In this document: positions 1 to 7,049 of the stretch, one piece after another
How positions within the stretch are numbered: the stretch's first letter is position 1
How the letters are laid out: each line of letters starts with the position of its first letter
Virus record (IMG/VR): IMGVR_UViG_3300025306_000007
Coordinates: 1 to 32,328 of that record
Direction: 5' to 3' (one strand)
DNA: 32,328 nt
From: a virus
Position numbers and translations under genes: made by a program
Notes under the pieces: generated by a model
Told to the model about the DNA's origin: nothing
What the model saw: only the letters and a program-made list of their open reading frames with translations
Database searches by the model: none

Positions 1-1403
1 GTGCTGGTTATAATATCACCCAACAAGGTGGGGTTAATGTGTCTCTTAATACTGGTGTTAGAGATACAGGCACACAGAGGGTAACCATAGCTACCAATGA
101 TTTAGTCCCTGTTTCATTAGCCGCTGAGACCACGAAAGTCATTGGTACTATCAATATAGCAGCAGGCCAAACTACAGCCGTAACCAATGCAGGTACTTTT
201 GTAACTCAAGAAAATGGAGCAGCCCTGACCGCACTCCAGTTAATAGATAATGCCGTGTCTGGGGCTGGTTTTAATGTCACGCAACTGGGCGGAGCTGCAG
301 TCCCTATCGGTGCAGGAACAGAAGCCGCAGCCGTCAGGGTGACACTTCCTACTGACGGAACAGGCAAAGTAACGGCTGTGTCTGGCACAGCCGCCAACTG
401 TAAAGTTGAGGCAACAATAGCCGCAACTCAAACATTGGCTACAGTTACCAATTTAGCCCAACAGGGCGGTGTTGCTATTTCCCTGAATACTGGCACTAGG
501 GATACTGGGACACAACGTGTAACCATAGCTACCAATGATTTAGTCCCTGTTTCATTAGCCGCTGAGACCACGAAAGTCATTGGTACTATCAATATAGCAG
601 CAGGCCAAACTACAGCCGTAACCAATGCAGGTACTTTTGTAACTCAAGAAAATGGAGCAGCCCTGACCGCACTCCAGTTAATAGATAATGCCATATCTGG
701 TGCTGGTTATAATATCACCCAACAAGGTGGGGTTAATGTGTCTCTTAATACTGGTGTTAGAGATACAGGCACACAGAGGGTAACCATAGCTACCAATGAT
801 TTAGTCCCTGTTTCATTAGCCGCTGAAACTACAAAAGTCATTGGAACGATAAATGTAGCGGCTACTCAGACTTTAGCTACTGTAACCACTGTTGGAACAG
901 TTACCACGCTGACAGGTGGCGGTGTAGCTCATGATGGCGCTGACTCTGGCAATCCTGTTAAGACAGGTGCGAGGGTTGTTTTGCTTCCTGGTGCGGCTAC
1001 TGCGCTATCTGCCAATGATAGGGCGGACAATCTATGCGATAGCGACAGCATTTTATTTGTCCGTGAAGGCTGTGCCCTTGGCGAATGTCTATCTGAAAGC
1101 ATCTCGAATACAAATGGAGCGGCAACCGCATCAAGTATATTTACAACTGGCGCGGGCATACGAAACATTATCACAGATTTAACAGTTTATAACTCATCTG
1201 CGACGGCTGGATTTGTAATCTTCACCGACGGAAACGGCGGCGCAACCAAGTGGACAATGCCTCTCCCTGCTGGCGGTGGCGCTACTCATTCCTTTAGAAC
1301 ACCACTCAGGACAACTGCCAACACTGCTCTTTACTTTGATGTTAGTGCAGCTTTAAGCACAGTTTATATCAGCATATCAGGATACAGAAGCAAGGTGGCT
1401 TAA
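1..1403 (+). CDS. Repeat-rich fibre/decoration protein, 3' part of a gene split by the window ends
   Basis: The frame is open from base 3, so the gene enters from outside the window; GTG at 39 is only an internal codon. If the 16-base end overlap is closed, it continues the fragment starting at 31754 in the same frame (653 residues). The body is low-complexity, rich in Thr, Ala, Val and Gly, and built from duplicated modules containing QQGG, TGTQRVTIATNDLVPVSL, TTAVTNAGTF and ALTALQLIDNA. The C-terminal ~100 residues (from about TDLTVYNSS) look like a distinct beta-sandwich cap. Such N-terminally conserved, repeat-filled proteins are common structural or fibre proteins of siphoviruses. Its place between the major capsid and connector genes suggests a head fibre or decoration rather than a tail fibre (inference). 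A TAA at 1401-1403 is followed at once by GTG of the next gene in the same frame. Confidence 0.75.
   Translation, partial: AGYNITQQGGVNVSLNTGVRDTGTQRVTIATNDLVPVSLAAETTKVIGTINIAAGQTTAVTNAGTFVTQENGAALTALQLIDNAVSGAGFNVTQLGGAAVPIGAGTEAAAVRVTLPTDGTGKVTAVSGTAANCKVEATIAATQTLATVTNLAQQGGVAISLNTGTRDTGTQRVTIATNDLVPVSLAAETTKVIGTINIAAGQTTAVTNAGTFVTQENGAALTALQLIDNAISGAGYNITQQGGVNVSLNTGVRDTGTQRVTIATNDLVPVSLAAETTKVIGTINVAATQTLATVTTVGTVTTLTGGGVAHDGADSGNPVKTGARVVLLPGAATALSANDRADNLCDSDSILFVREGCALGECLSESISNTNGAATASSIFTTGAGIRNIITDLTVYNSSATAGFVIFTDGNGGATKWTMPLPAGGGATHSFRTPLRTTANTALYFDVSAALSTVYISISGYRSKVA
81..254 (+). repeat. 174-bp perfect direct repeat, copy 1
   Basis: Bases 81-254 are identical to 519-692 (offset 438). 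The unit is in frame in the fibre-like gene and encodes about 58 residues. Related identities: 1-127 equals 700-826, and 32213-32328 equals 600-715. These explain why the contig ends fall here and make the true copy number uncertain. Confidence 0.95.
519..692 (+). repeat. 174-bp perfect direct repeat, copy 2
   Basis: This is identical base for base to 81-254. A multiple of 3 in both unit length (174) and spacing (438) means recombination between copies removes or adds modules without breaking the reading frame. Confidence 0.95.
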
Positions 1404-2792
1404 GTGATACCTGTAACAGATAGTGTACTTATTTCCACCCTTTCCAAGCAGGGTGTAGCACAGGATGAGATAGCATTTGTGCAGGATTATGGGCTGCGTG
1501 ATTCTGCGCAGCATGTTTCGCCATTTGCCAAGAACTATCAAAACCTCAAAACAGGCGAGAATTATGGTGTATTCTCTGGTTTGCCTATGTGCAACTTCAA
1601 GGGGCAATTACTTACACCCTCTTTCACCCCCGACACTGGTGGGTATCGGGCAAATATCAATACCTTTGATAGCTTTGTTGAGGCATCAGGCAGGGTAACT
1701 GTAGGGCTGCTCAATGACCAACCAGACGGAAAGGCTCGTGGGAAGATAGCTAGATGGCGGCCTTCTCTCTACCTAAAAAACAAGGTTGTCAGGTGTGGAG
1801 CTCCTGTGCTGCATGATATAGACCCTGTTAATGCAAACTATACCCGCAACGTTATTGAATGGAATTATGGCATTTGCATCCGCCGCATCAGAATTATTGA
1901 AGGGAAGTGCCTTGGCTCATGGATATTCCCAGCCGACCCTGGCGGTGATGTGCGGATTGTCTATAACCAGTCAGGGGATTTCTCTGTCAAACTGGGGCAA
2001 TATGCTGTTAATGTTAATGAGGAAATAGTCCCTGCTGGCGTATTTAAGTCAGTCAGGGTATGGCCTTTTGAGCTAGGTGATACCCTGACAGTCTATCCAG
2101 ATGCAAACCCTGAAAGTGCAACTGTGGATGGTCATATATCCGCAACCGTCTATGCCACTAATAGTCGGCTTTATCTAGAGCTATTAGACAATCCTTTTTC
2201 CTATCAGGGATACGATACTTCTACAATCGCCCAAATAGGGGGTGGTTGCGGATATTGGTATGAGCAAAACCCAACCTTTTATCCCTATAATTATGCCCAT
2301 CGTGGTATTCTTCTATTTGATACCTCTCCATTAGGTGCTGGAGCAACTATAAGTGCTGCTACCTTTCCTGTAAGAGGGTATTACAAACAGGGTGGCTGGT
2401 TTGATATAAATGTGTACTCATCTAACCCTGCATCAAATACTGCAATAGCAGGCACAAAGGGGAATTGGGATAGCTTTGGCTCAACAGCTTTTTCTACTGC
2501 AATTTCCTATGATAATTTCCTAACCTCCAGCACATTTAATAACTTTGCCTTTAATTCCTCTGGTATTGCAAATATCTCTAAAACTGGTATTAGCAAGTTC
2601 GGACTTAGAAGCGCAAATGCTGATGCAGCTTATACTGAACCTTCTCTTGAAGCTTGGCGTGATGGTGATTTTAGCGGGGAATATATTTATAATGCTGAGC
2701 AAGGCAGCGGCTACAAGCCAAAACTAGTGGTTACCTATACCCTTCCTGCTGTTACAGTCCATCCATTACTTACTCTGGGTGTAGGTGATTAA
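1404..2792 (+). CDS. Putative fibre/adhesin structural protein with DNRLRE-like domain
   Basis: 462 residues from a GTG start directly after the TAA of the preceding gene; AAGGTGG about 7 bases upstream can serve as ribosome binding site. The N-terminal half is unrecognised and rich in aromatic and Gly/Asp residues. From about residue 270 the sequence (YDTSTIAQIGGG, then RGILLFDTSPLGAGATISAA) resembles DNRLRE/TGF-propeptide-like beta-sandwich domains, in which a conserved 'RxLLxFDxSxLPxGAxIxxA' stretch occurs; these are found in surface and carbohydrate-binding proteins. No signal peptide or enzyme motif was seen. Its position between capsid and connector genes suggests a virion surface protein that may bind host or environmental glycans (inference). 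The start is in the same frame as the preceding gene, so occasional TAA readthrough would append this protein to the fibre. Confidence 0.6.
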   Translation: MIPVTDSVLISTLSKQGVAQDEIAFVQDYGLRDSAQHVSPFAKNYQNLKTGENYGVFSGLPMCNFKGQLLTPSFTPDTGGYRANINTFDSFVEASGRVTVGLLNDQPDGKARGKIARWRPSLYLKNKVVRCGAPVLHDIDPVNANYTRNVIEWNYGICIRRIRIIEGKCLGSWIFPADPGGDVRIVYNQSGDFSVKLGQYAVNVNEEIVPAGVFKSVRVWPFELGDTLTVYPDANPESATVDGHISATVYATNSRLYLELLDNPFSYQGYDTSTIAQIGGGCGYWYEQNPTFYPYNYAHRGILLFDTSPLGAGATISAATFPVRGYYKQGGWFDINVYSSNPASNTAIAGTKGNWDSFGSTAFSTAISYDNFLTSSTFNNFAFNSSGIANISKTGISKFGLRSANADAAYTEPSLEAWRDGDFSGEYIYNAEQGSGYKPKLVVTYTLPAVTVHPLLTLGVGD

Positions 2793-3581
2793 ATGAGCCT
2801 GCTGCTGTTATTCCCCTCGCAACCCATACTGATAGCCTCATTTAACGGGCAAACTATTCGTGTTGTTACTGTCGCCAGCCTCTACAATGCCCAAAGCGTG
2901 AGAATAGTTAAATCATCTGCCGCTTATAACGGGCAGGGTGTGAGGATTGTCACTGCCGCGTCAGTTTTTGAGGCTCAGACGATACGGATTGTATTGAGCG
3001 CCGTTGCTTATGCTGGGCAGACATACCGAGCCGTCAAGCGGGCGGCCAGTTATACAGGCCAAACACTCAGGCAAGTAATAGCGGCGGCCTCTTATACCGC
3101 ACAGACTAACCGAGTTGTAAAAGCTGCTATTTCCTTTAGTGGCCAGACATACCGGATAGTTAAATCTTCAGCCAATTATATAGCTCAGACACTTCGCCAG
3201 ACGCAAGTGGTGGCGGCCTTTGTAGCACAGACCAGACGCATTGTGGTGACCATAGCGGCCTTTACAGGGCAAACTAATAGGATAGTGACGGCGGCGGCGG
3301 GATACATAGCACAAACAATCCGAAGAATGATTATTCCTGTTCTGGCTGTATTCTACGGGCAGACACAGCGTATAGTTGTTAAATCTGCATTATTTATCGG
3401 GCAAACTAAACGCTGGCTTATGTCATGGAAGCCATTACCTATCAATATCGGGAAGGGAACACTGACCGCTTCGACACACGATGACGATATGACTATTCAG
3501 ACTGGTGATGACTCTATCAATATCTCGACCGCTAGACAAGGCTTTACTATCAAGACGCACAAACAAGATTTAGGGGGATAA
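2793..3581 (+). CDS. 14-residue tandem repeat protein, putative virion fibre
   Basis: 262 residues. After a short hydrophobic N-terminus (MSLLLLFPSQPILIA) residues 17-214 consist of 14 consecutive repeats of consensus [FY]x[GA]QTxRxVxxAAx. Repeats are exactly 14 residues except the twelfth (16). Repeat starts are at residues 17, 31, 45, 59, 73, 87, 101, 115, 129, 143, 157, 171, 187 and 201. A non-repeat C-terminal tail (to 262) carries Asp/Thr-rich stretches. The regular aromatic, Gln and Arg spacing suggests a beta-solenoid or a trimeric beta fibre shaft (inference; no family recognised). AGGTGA just ahead of the ATG is a reasonable ribosome binding site. TAA of the previous gene abuts this ATG in the same frame. 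Confidence 0.7.
   Translation: MSLLLLFPSQPILIASFNGQTIRVVTVASLYNAQSVRIVKSSAAYNGQGVRIVTAASVFEAQTIRIVLSAVAYAGQTYRAVKRAASYTGQTLRQVIAAASYTAQTNRVVKAAISFSGQTYRIVKSSANYIAQTLRQTQVVAAFVAQTRRIVVTIAAFTGQTNRIVTAAAGYIAQTIRRMIIPVLAVFYGQTQRIVVKSALFIGQTKRWLMSWKPLPINIGKGTLTASTHDDDMTIQTGDDSINISTARQGFTIKTHKQDLGG
2841..3434 (+). repeat. 14 tandem 42-bp coding repeats (protein-level)
   Basis: This array encodes [FY]x[GA]QTxRxV units. DNA identity between units is low while the amino-acid pattern is strict, so the array is old and selected at protein level rather than a recent slippage product. Unit 12 is 6 bases longer. Confidence 0.9.
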
Positions 3582-3582
3582 C

Positions 3583-4500
3583 GTGCAGAATATAACAATC
3601 GCTCAGAATGATAAGGGATATTTAATCAGCATCCCCATAACCAATAGCGCAGGCATATCTAAAGACCTGACGAATTATGATGTTGACTTGAAAGCTTGGT
3701 TACCTGGTTCACCTGAGACACTTATAATAGACGGTGCTTGCACGAAGGTCAATCCCAATTCCAGCGGGGTAGTCACTTACACATTACTGGCCGAGGACAC
3801 CGCAGTCGGGGCCCGGTATATCGCCAAGTGCGAAATGACGATGACAGACGTTATCGAAAGCACGCAGGAATTTACTATCGTCATCCCTTCGCAAACTCTT
3901 TACTGCACACTCTCTGAAGTTAAAGCAGAATTAGAAATCACAGGCGAGGAGAGAGATGATTATCTTTATGCGATGGTAGAACAGGTTACGGGTTTAATCG
4001 ACACCTATTGCCAGCGTTCTTTTACACCTGTTATTGAAATAAGGTACTTCGACGGGGCTGACGATATTCTATTCATCGACGACTTAATCAGTATAGACCA
4101 TACGGAGGCGGGCGAGGGTGAAGTACAGCAGGGTGTCTGGCTGGATGATGGTGACAGGGGCTACGATGCAGAACTGGACGCAATTGACTATGACCTTGCT
4201 CCTTACAACAAGATACCCAAAACCAGACTGGAATTGGCACCAGGCGGCTCCGTGTATGACTTGGCAGACGGAGTCAAGAAGGGGGTCAAGATAGCGGGGA
4301 AGTGGGGCTATTCTAATACCGTCCCATCGGATATACGCAGGGCTGCGATTATGTGGGTTACGATATTTGAGACCCAACGCAAGGCGGGCTATTCAAACGT
4401 CGTCGGTAATACCGAGACAGGGCAAATCTTAATTGACAAAGACCCACCTGCGCAGGTCAAGAAAATCCTGGAGAAGTTCCGCCGAGTAAGGTATTTATAA
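3583..4500 (+). CDS. Head-tail connector with N-terminal BppU-like Ig domain
   Basis: 305 residues from GTG with a GGGGG ribosome binding site just upstream. Residues ~1-105 look like the Ig-type N-terminal domain found in BppU-like baseplate proteins (DNKGYLISIPITNSAG, then VTYTLLAEDTAVGARYIAKCEM). Residues ~106-305 begin YCTLSEVKAELEIT and contain VTGLIDTYCQRSFTP, followed by a long acidic insert and a helical end. This is the signature of the gp6-like/phiE125 gp8-like head-tail adaptor family, which binds under the portal. The gene is immediately upstream of the gp10-like gene (1-base TAATG overlap), as expected for connector clusters. Usual adaptors are 100-200 residues; the extra Ig domain makes this a fusion, perhaps adding a surface-exposed decoration (inference). 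Confidence 0.7.
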   Translation: MQNITIAQNDKGYLISIPITNSAGISKDLTNYDVDLKAWLPGSPETLIIDGACTKVNPNSSGVVTYTLLAEDTAVGARYIAKCEMTMTDVIESTQEFTIVIPSQTLYCTLSEVKAELEITGEERDDYLYAMVEQVTGLIDTYCQRSFTPVIEIRYFDGADDILFIDDLISIDHTEAGEGEVQQGVWLDDGDRGYDAELDAIDYDLAPYNKIPKTRLELAPGGSVYDLADGVKKGVKIAGKWGYSNTVPSDIRRAAIMWVTIFETQRKAGYSNVVGNTETGQILIDKDPPAQVKKILEKFRRVRYL

Positions 4501-4901
4501 TGCCTGAACTATCGGCTGAGATACAAGGGCTTCCCGAGTTACAAAAGAAGCTCGAGGGTGATGAGTTATTAGGTGACTCTGTTAAAAAGGCTCTTACCAA
4601 AGCCGCTATCACAGTCCAGAACCAAGCCAAGTTAAATGCGACCGGGAGGCCGGGGCCGAATGTCCAGACTGGTAGATTGCGCTCGAGCATATCTTATGAG
4701 ATAGATGCTTCACCCATCCCCGAGTTTGCCAGGGTAAAATCGGATGTTATCTATGCCGCGCCGGTAGAATTCGGGAGTTCTCGCTGGACTTCCGGAGTAA
4801 GTTATCCTTTTCTCAATCCTGCCCTTGAACAATCGAAGGACAAGATAGACCAGTATTTAAATGAGGCCGCTAAAGCTATTGAAGAGAGGTTTTCCAAATG
4901 A
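4500..4901 (+). CDS. HK97 gp10-like head-tail joining protein
   Basis: 133 residues. The N-terminus (ELSAEIQGLPELQKKLE), the central 'VQTGRLRSSISYEI' and the 'YAAPVEFGSSRW...YPFLNPALE' stretch match the HK97 gp10-like family of head-tail joining or neck proteins: a helix, then LxxSI, then VEFG, then PFLxPAL. It starts on the overlapping TAATG of the connector gene and ends overlapping the next start (ATGA), so the three neck genes are translationally coupled. Cytoplasmic assembly followed by incorporation at the head-tail interface is expected from the family. Confidence 0.85.
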   Translation: MPELSAEIQGLPELQKKLEGDELLGDSVKKALTKAAITVQNQAKLNATGRPGPNVQTGRLRSSISYEIDASPIPEFARVKSDVIYAAPVEFGSSRWTSGVSYPFLNPALEQSKDKIDQYLNEAAKAIEERFSK

Positions 4902-5293
4902 TAACAGGATTACGAGACGAGATAAAAACCGCCCTATCAAGCATCCCGGGATTGCGGGCCTATGATACCGTGCCGGATAATATCGAAACGCCCTGCGTTT
5001 TTATCCGCCCTTCGAGCGGGCTATATGATGACACTGCTTATTCAGGTATCTGGATGCCCAAATTCGAGGTTACTGTATTAGCTTCTCGTATTGGAGATGT
5101 AGGCCAGTCCCAGGACTTACTTGACGCCTACATAGTTCCCACTGGGTCTATGTCGGTAAAAGAAGCTATTGAATCAGGAAGTTATGCCTATGCCTCAGAT
5201 GTTCGAGTAGTTGGCTTCAGGGACTACGGTGGACTGATATTCGGCGGTGTGACCTATATCGGGGTTAAATTTGATTTGGATACTCTAGTCTAG
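4898..5293 (+). CDS. Putative tail completion/terminator protein
   Basis: 131 residues. The N-terminus (ITGLRDEIKTALSSIPGLRAYDTVPDNIETPCVFIRP) is typical of small tail-completion or tail-terminator proteins of siphoviruses, which cap the tail tube before head joining. It overlaps the gp10-like gene by 4 bases (ATGA) and is followed 9 bases later by the first major tail-type gene with AGGAGG. The position between gp10-like and tail tube genes supports the call more than any single motif. I am sure of coding, less of exact role. Confidence 0.7.
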   Translation: MITGLRDEIKTALSSIPGLRAYDTVPDNIETPCVFIRPSSGLYDDTAYSGIWMPKFEVTVLASRIGDVGQSQDLLDAYIVPTGSMSVKEAIESGSYAYASDVRVVGFRDYGGLIFGGVTYIGVKFDLDTLV

Positions 5294-5302
5294 GAGGCAA
5301 TT

Positions 5303-6034
5303 ATGGGTTTATATCACGGCAAAAATTGCAGATTTTATGTCGGCGGATACGACATCGGCGCAATGGTTGTAAGCGCCTCGCCCCAGATGGCGGTGGCCAA
5401 TGCACAAGTTGCCGTGATGGATGGCTCCGGCTACCAGACAATCAAAGGCCCTCATAATGATAGCGTGGCCATCGAAGCGCTTCTGGATGATAACTATATG
5501 GCAGCCCTCGATAATATCCGCCTTACCTCGACCGGCTCGCAGGTAATCATTCCCTTCGGTGTCACCCAGGGAGACCATGGGTTAGCTTGTTCTGAGGCTG
5601 TGCTTACGAAATATAAATTCAACTCTGTAACCACGGACGTGAATAAACTCACGGCTGAATTAAAGGGCCAAGGCGTGGCATGGGAAACGATAAAGAACTT
5701 ACACCCAGCAGCTACACGCACCACATCGGGCAACGGGACTTCGATAGACGAATTATCGGCAACCTCGGCTGGCTGTTCGGCCTATTTACAAATCTGGGGG
5801 CTTGGGGAGGATGACACTCTCCAGGTAAAAATAGAGCAGTCAACTGATAACGGGTCAACCGACCCATTTGCCGCTTTAATCACTTTTACTACGTTGAATG
5901 GGTCGGTGGCTACGAGAACAGCAGAAACCAAGACCACATCGAACGCGGTCAAACAGTATATCCGTGTTACGTGGACGTTCGGGGGAACGCCTACTTATAC
6001 AGGCACTTTTATCGTTGCATGGCTTAGAAATTAA
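5303..6034 (+). CDS. Major tail tube-type protein with C-terminal extra domain
   Basis: 243 residues with a perfect AGGAGG 8 bases ahead of the ATG. Residues ~1-135 have the features of a tail tube protein (MGLYHGKNCRFYVGGYDIG, VMDGSGYQTIKGPHND, then beta-rich segments). Residues ~145-243 (NGTSIDELSATSAGCSAYLQIWGL onwards) look like a separate beta-sandwich of the kind appended to tail tube proteins and displayed on the tail surface. It is directly followed by a second smaller tail-tube-like gene. Which of the two forms the bulk of the tube cannot be decided from sequence. The first strong ribosome binding site after several coupled genes fits high expression. Confidence 0.7.
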   Translation: MGLYHGKNCRFYVGGYDIGAMVVSASPQMAVANAQVAVMDGSGYQTIKGPHNDSVAIEALLDDNYMAALDNIRLTSTGSQVIIPFGVTQGDHGLACSEAVLTKYKFNSVTTDVNKLTAELKGQGVAWETIKNLHPAATRTTSGNGTSIDELSATSAGCSAYLQIWGLGEDDTLQVKIEQSTDNGSTDPFAALITFTTLNGSVATRTAETKTTSNAVKQYIRVTWTFGGTPTYTGTFIVAWLRN

Positions 6035-6047
6035 ATAGGAGGATAAC

Positions 6048-6482
6048 ATGGCATTATCGGGTAAAAAATATGGAAATGCACTGGTTGTAAAACTGGACAC
6101 GCAGGCGGGAGTATTGAAAGACATCTCGGCCTTCGTTAAGTCGGTGGACGGACTCCCGGCTGAGCATGACATGGGAGACGTGACCACAGGTGGGAGCTTG
6201 GGTTACAAATGGCTACGCGGACTGCCAAAGGCCACTGTCACATTGGAGTGTGTACTCGATGACGCGGCTGACTCGGCCTATGACGTAGTAAAGAGCTTCA
6301 AGACCGACACCGCGACACGTTCAATCGAATATGGCCCTACTGGTTCAACTGCTGGCTATATGAAAATAACTTGCGAGTTAGACATTGTGGACGTCAAAAT
6401 CAATGCCAAGACAACCGACCCGCTCATGTTCACCATCAAGGCTAATCTCAGCGGCGCGGATACCGTCGGGGTCTGGACTTAA
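6048..6482 (+). CDS. Tail tube-like structural protein
   Basis: 144 residues with AGGAGG 7 bases before the ATG. The sequence (KLDTQAGVLKDISAFVKSVDGLPAEHDMGDVTTGGS, then VTLECVLDDAA and a final DPLMFTIKANLSGA) resembles phage tail tube proteins: an N-terminal strand with 'DISxxVxSVxGLP', and a C-terminal beta strand. It sits between the larger tail tube-type gene and the tail assembly chaperone, the normal place for a major tail protein. A paralogous role with the upstream gene is likely, for example tube plus minor tube subunit. Confidence 0.7.
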   Translation: MALSGKKYGNALVVKLDTQAGVLKDISAFVKSVDGLPAEHDMGDVTTGGSLGYKWLRGLPKATVTLECVLDDAADSAYDVVKSFKTDTATRSIEYGPTGSTAGYMKITCELDIVDVKINAKTTDPLMFTIKANLSGADTVGVWT

Positions 6483-6483
6483 T

Positions 6484-6828
6484 ATGAGCCAGTTTTTTAT
6501 CGGGAATGAGACTGTCAGGGCGGATTTTCCCGACAGTGAGTGGGTTGACATTAAGGCAGAGCTGACGCAGGCCGATCAGGACTATATCCTCAACCAGATG
6601 GCCCACGCTGAGGCGGTCGGTGACAAAGCCCAGGTAAGTATGTCATTAGGCCGCATGGCGCTCTTGGAGCGGTCGGTTGTGGCATGGTCGTTCAAGGAAA
6701 ATGATATACCAGTGCCGGTAAATAAAGAAAATATCTCCAATCTCAGACTGAAATACCGCACGAAGGTTCTTGAAGAGGTCAATCGCATCACCGAACTTGC
6801 AACCCAGTTTGTAATAAAAAACGAGTAG
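6484..6828 (+). CDS. Tail assembly chaperone, short form (lambda gpG analogue)
   Basis: 114 residues; ATG lies one base after the TAA of the tail tube gene. The protein is small and helical (TQADQDYILNQMAHAE, then MALLERSVVAWSF and ISNLRLKYRTKVLEEVN), like gpG-type chaperones that coat the tape measure before tube polymerisation. Near its 3' end the codons ATA AAA AAC contain the heptamer A AAA AAC (6816-6822), a classic -1 slippery site, directly followed by GAG TAG. Location immediately before the tape measure gene is diagnostic. The short product ends at 6828. Confidence 0.85.
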   Translation: MSQFFIGNETVRADFPDSEWVDIKAELTQADQDYILNQMAHAEAVGDKAQVSMSLGRMALLERSVVAWSFKENDIPVPVNKENISNLRLKYRTKVLEEVNRITELATQFVIKNE

Positions 6829-7049
6829 GCGGCATCCATCTTAATCTATACGAGGCTTTAACAGGCTTATCCAAAGAAGGCCTGACAGTAGATGATGCCG
6901 CCAGATGGATGCGGTTTCAGGTTATGAAGTCTATGGGCTGGAACTACTGGGAATACCAGAATACCCCATCACATATCATTGACGAGGTATCTCTATTCCT
7001 GCGGACTGAAAAGGCAGCCCAGAACGAGGTAACAGAACGAGGTAAATGA
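6484..7049 (+). CDS. Tail assembly chaperone, -1 frameshift fusion (gpGT analogue)
   Basis: Slipping -1 on A AAA AAC (6816-6822) moves ribosomes into a frame open from 6822 (CGA GTA GGC) to TGA at 7047-7049, adding 75 residues (total about 188). The extension includes NLYEALTGLSKEGLTVDDAA and WMRFQVMKSMGWNYWEY, a plausible T-domain. It has no start near its beginning (first ATG at 6909) and otherwise leaves a ~215-base hole in a densely packed genome. The T frame ends overlapping the tape measure ATG (ATGA). This matches lambda G/GT organisation. The frameshift efficiency cannot be judged from sequence. Confidence 0.85.
6816..6822 (+). promoter_or_regulatory. Programmed -1 ribosomal frameshift slippery heptamer
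   Basis: The sequence is A AAA AAC in the zero frame, the canonical X XXY YYZ heptamer. The zero-frame stop (TAG, 6826-6828) follows one codon later, and the -1 frame is open up to the tape measure start. Confidence 0.85.

Noticed and set aside
1401-1403. Reassigned TAA codon (alternative genetic code)
   Set aside because: Many well-recognised genes here (for example those ending at 4500, 6034 and 6482) use TAA as a normal stop at the expected protein end.
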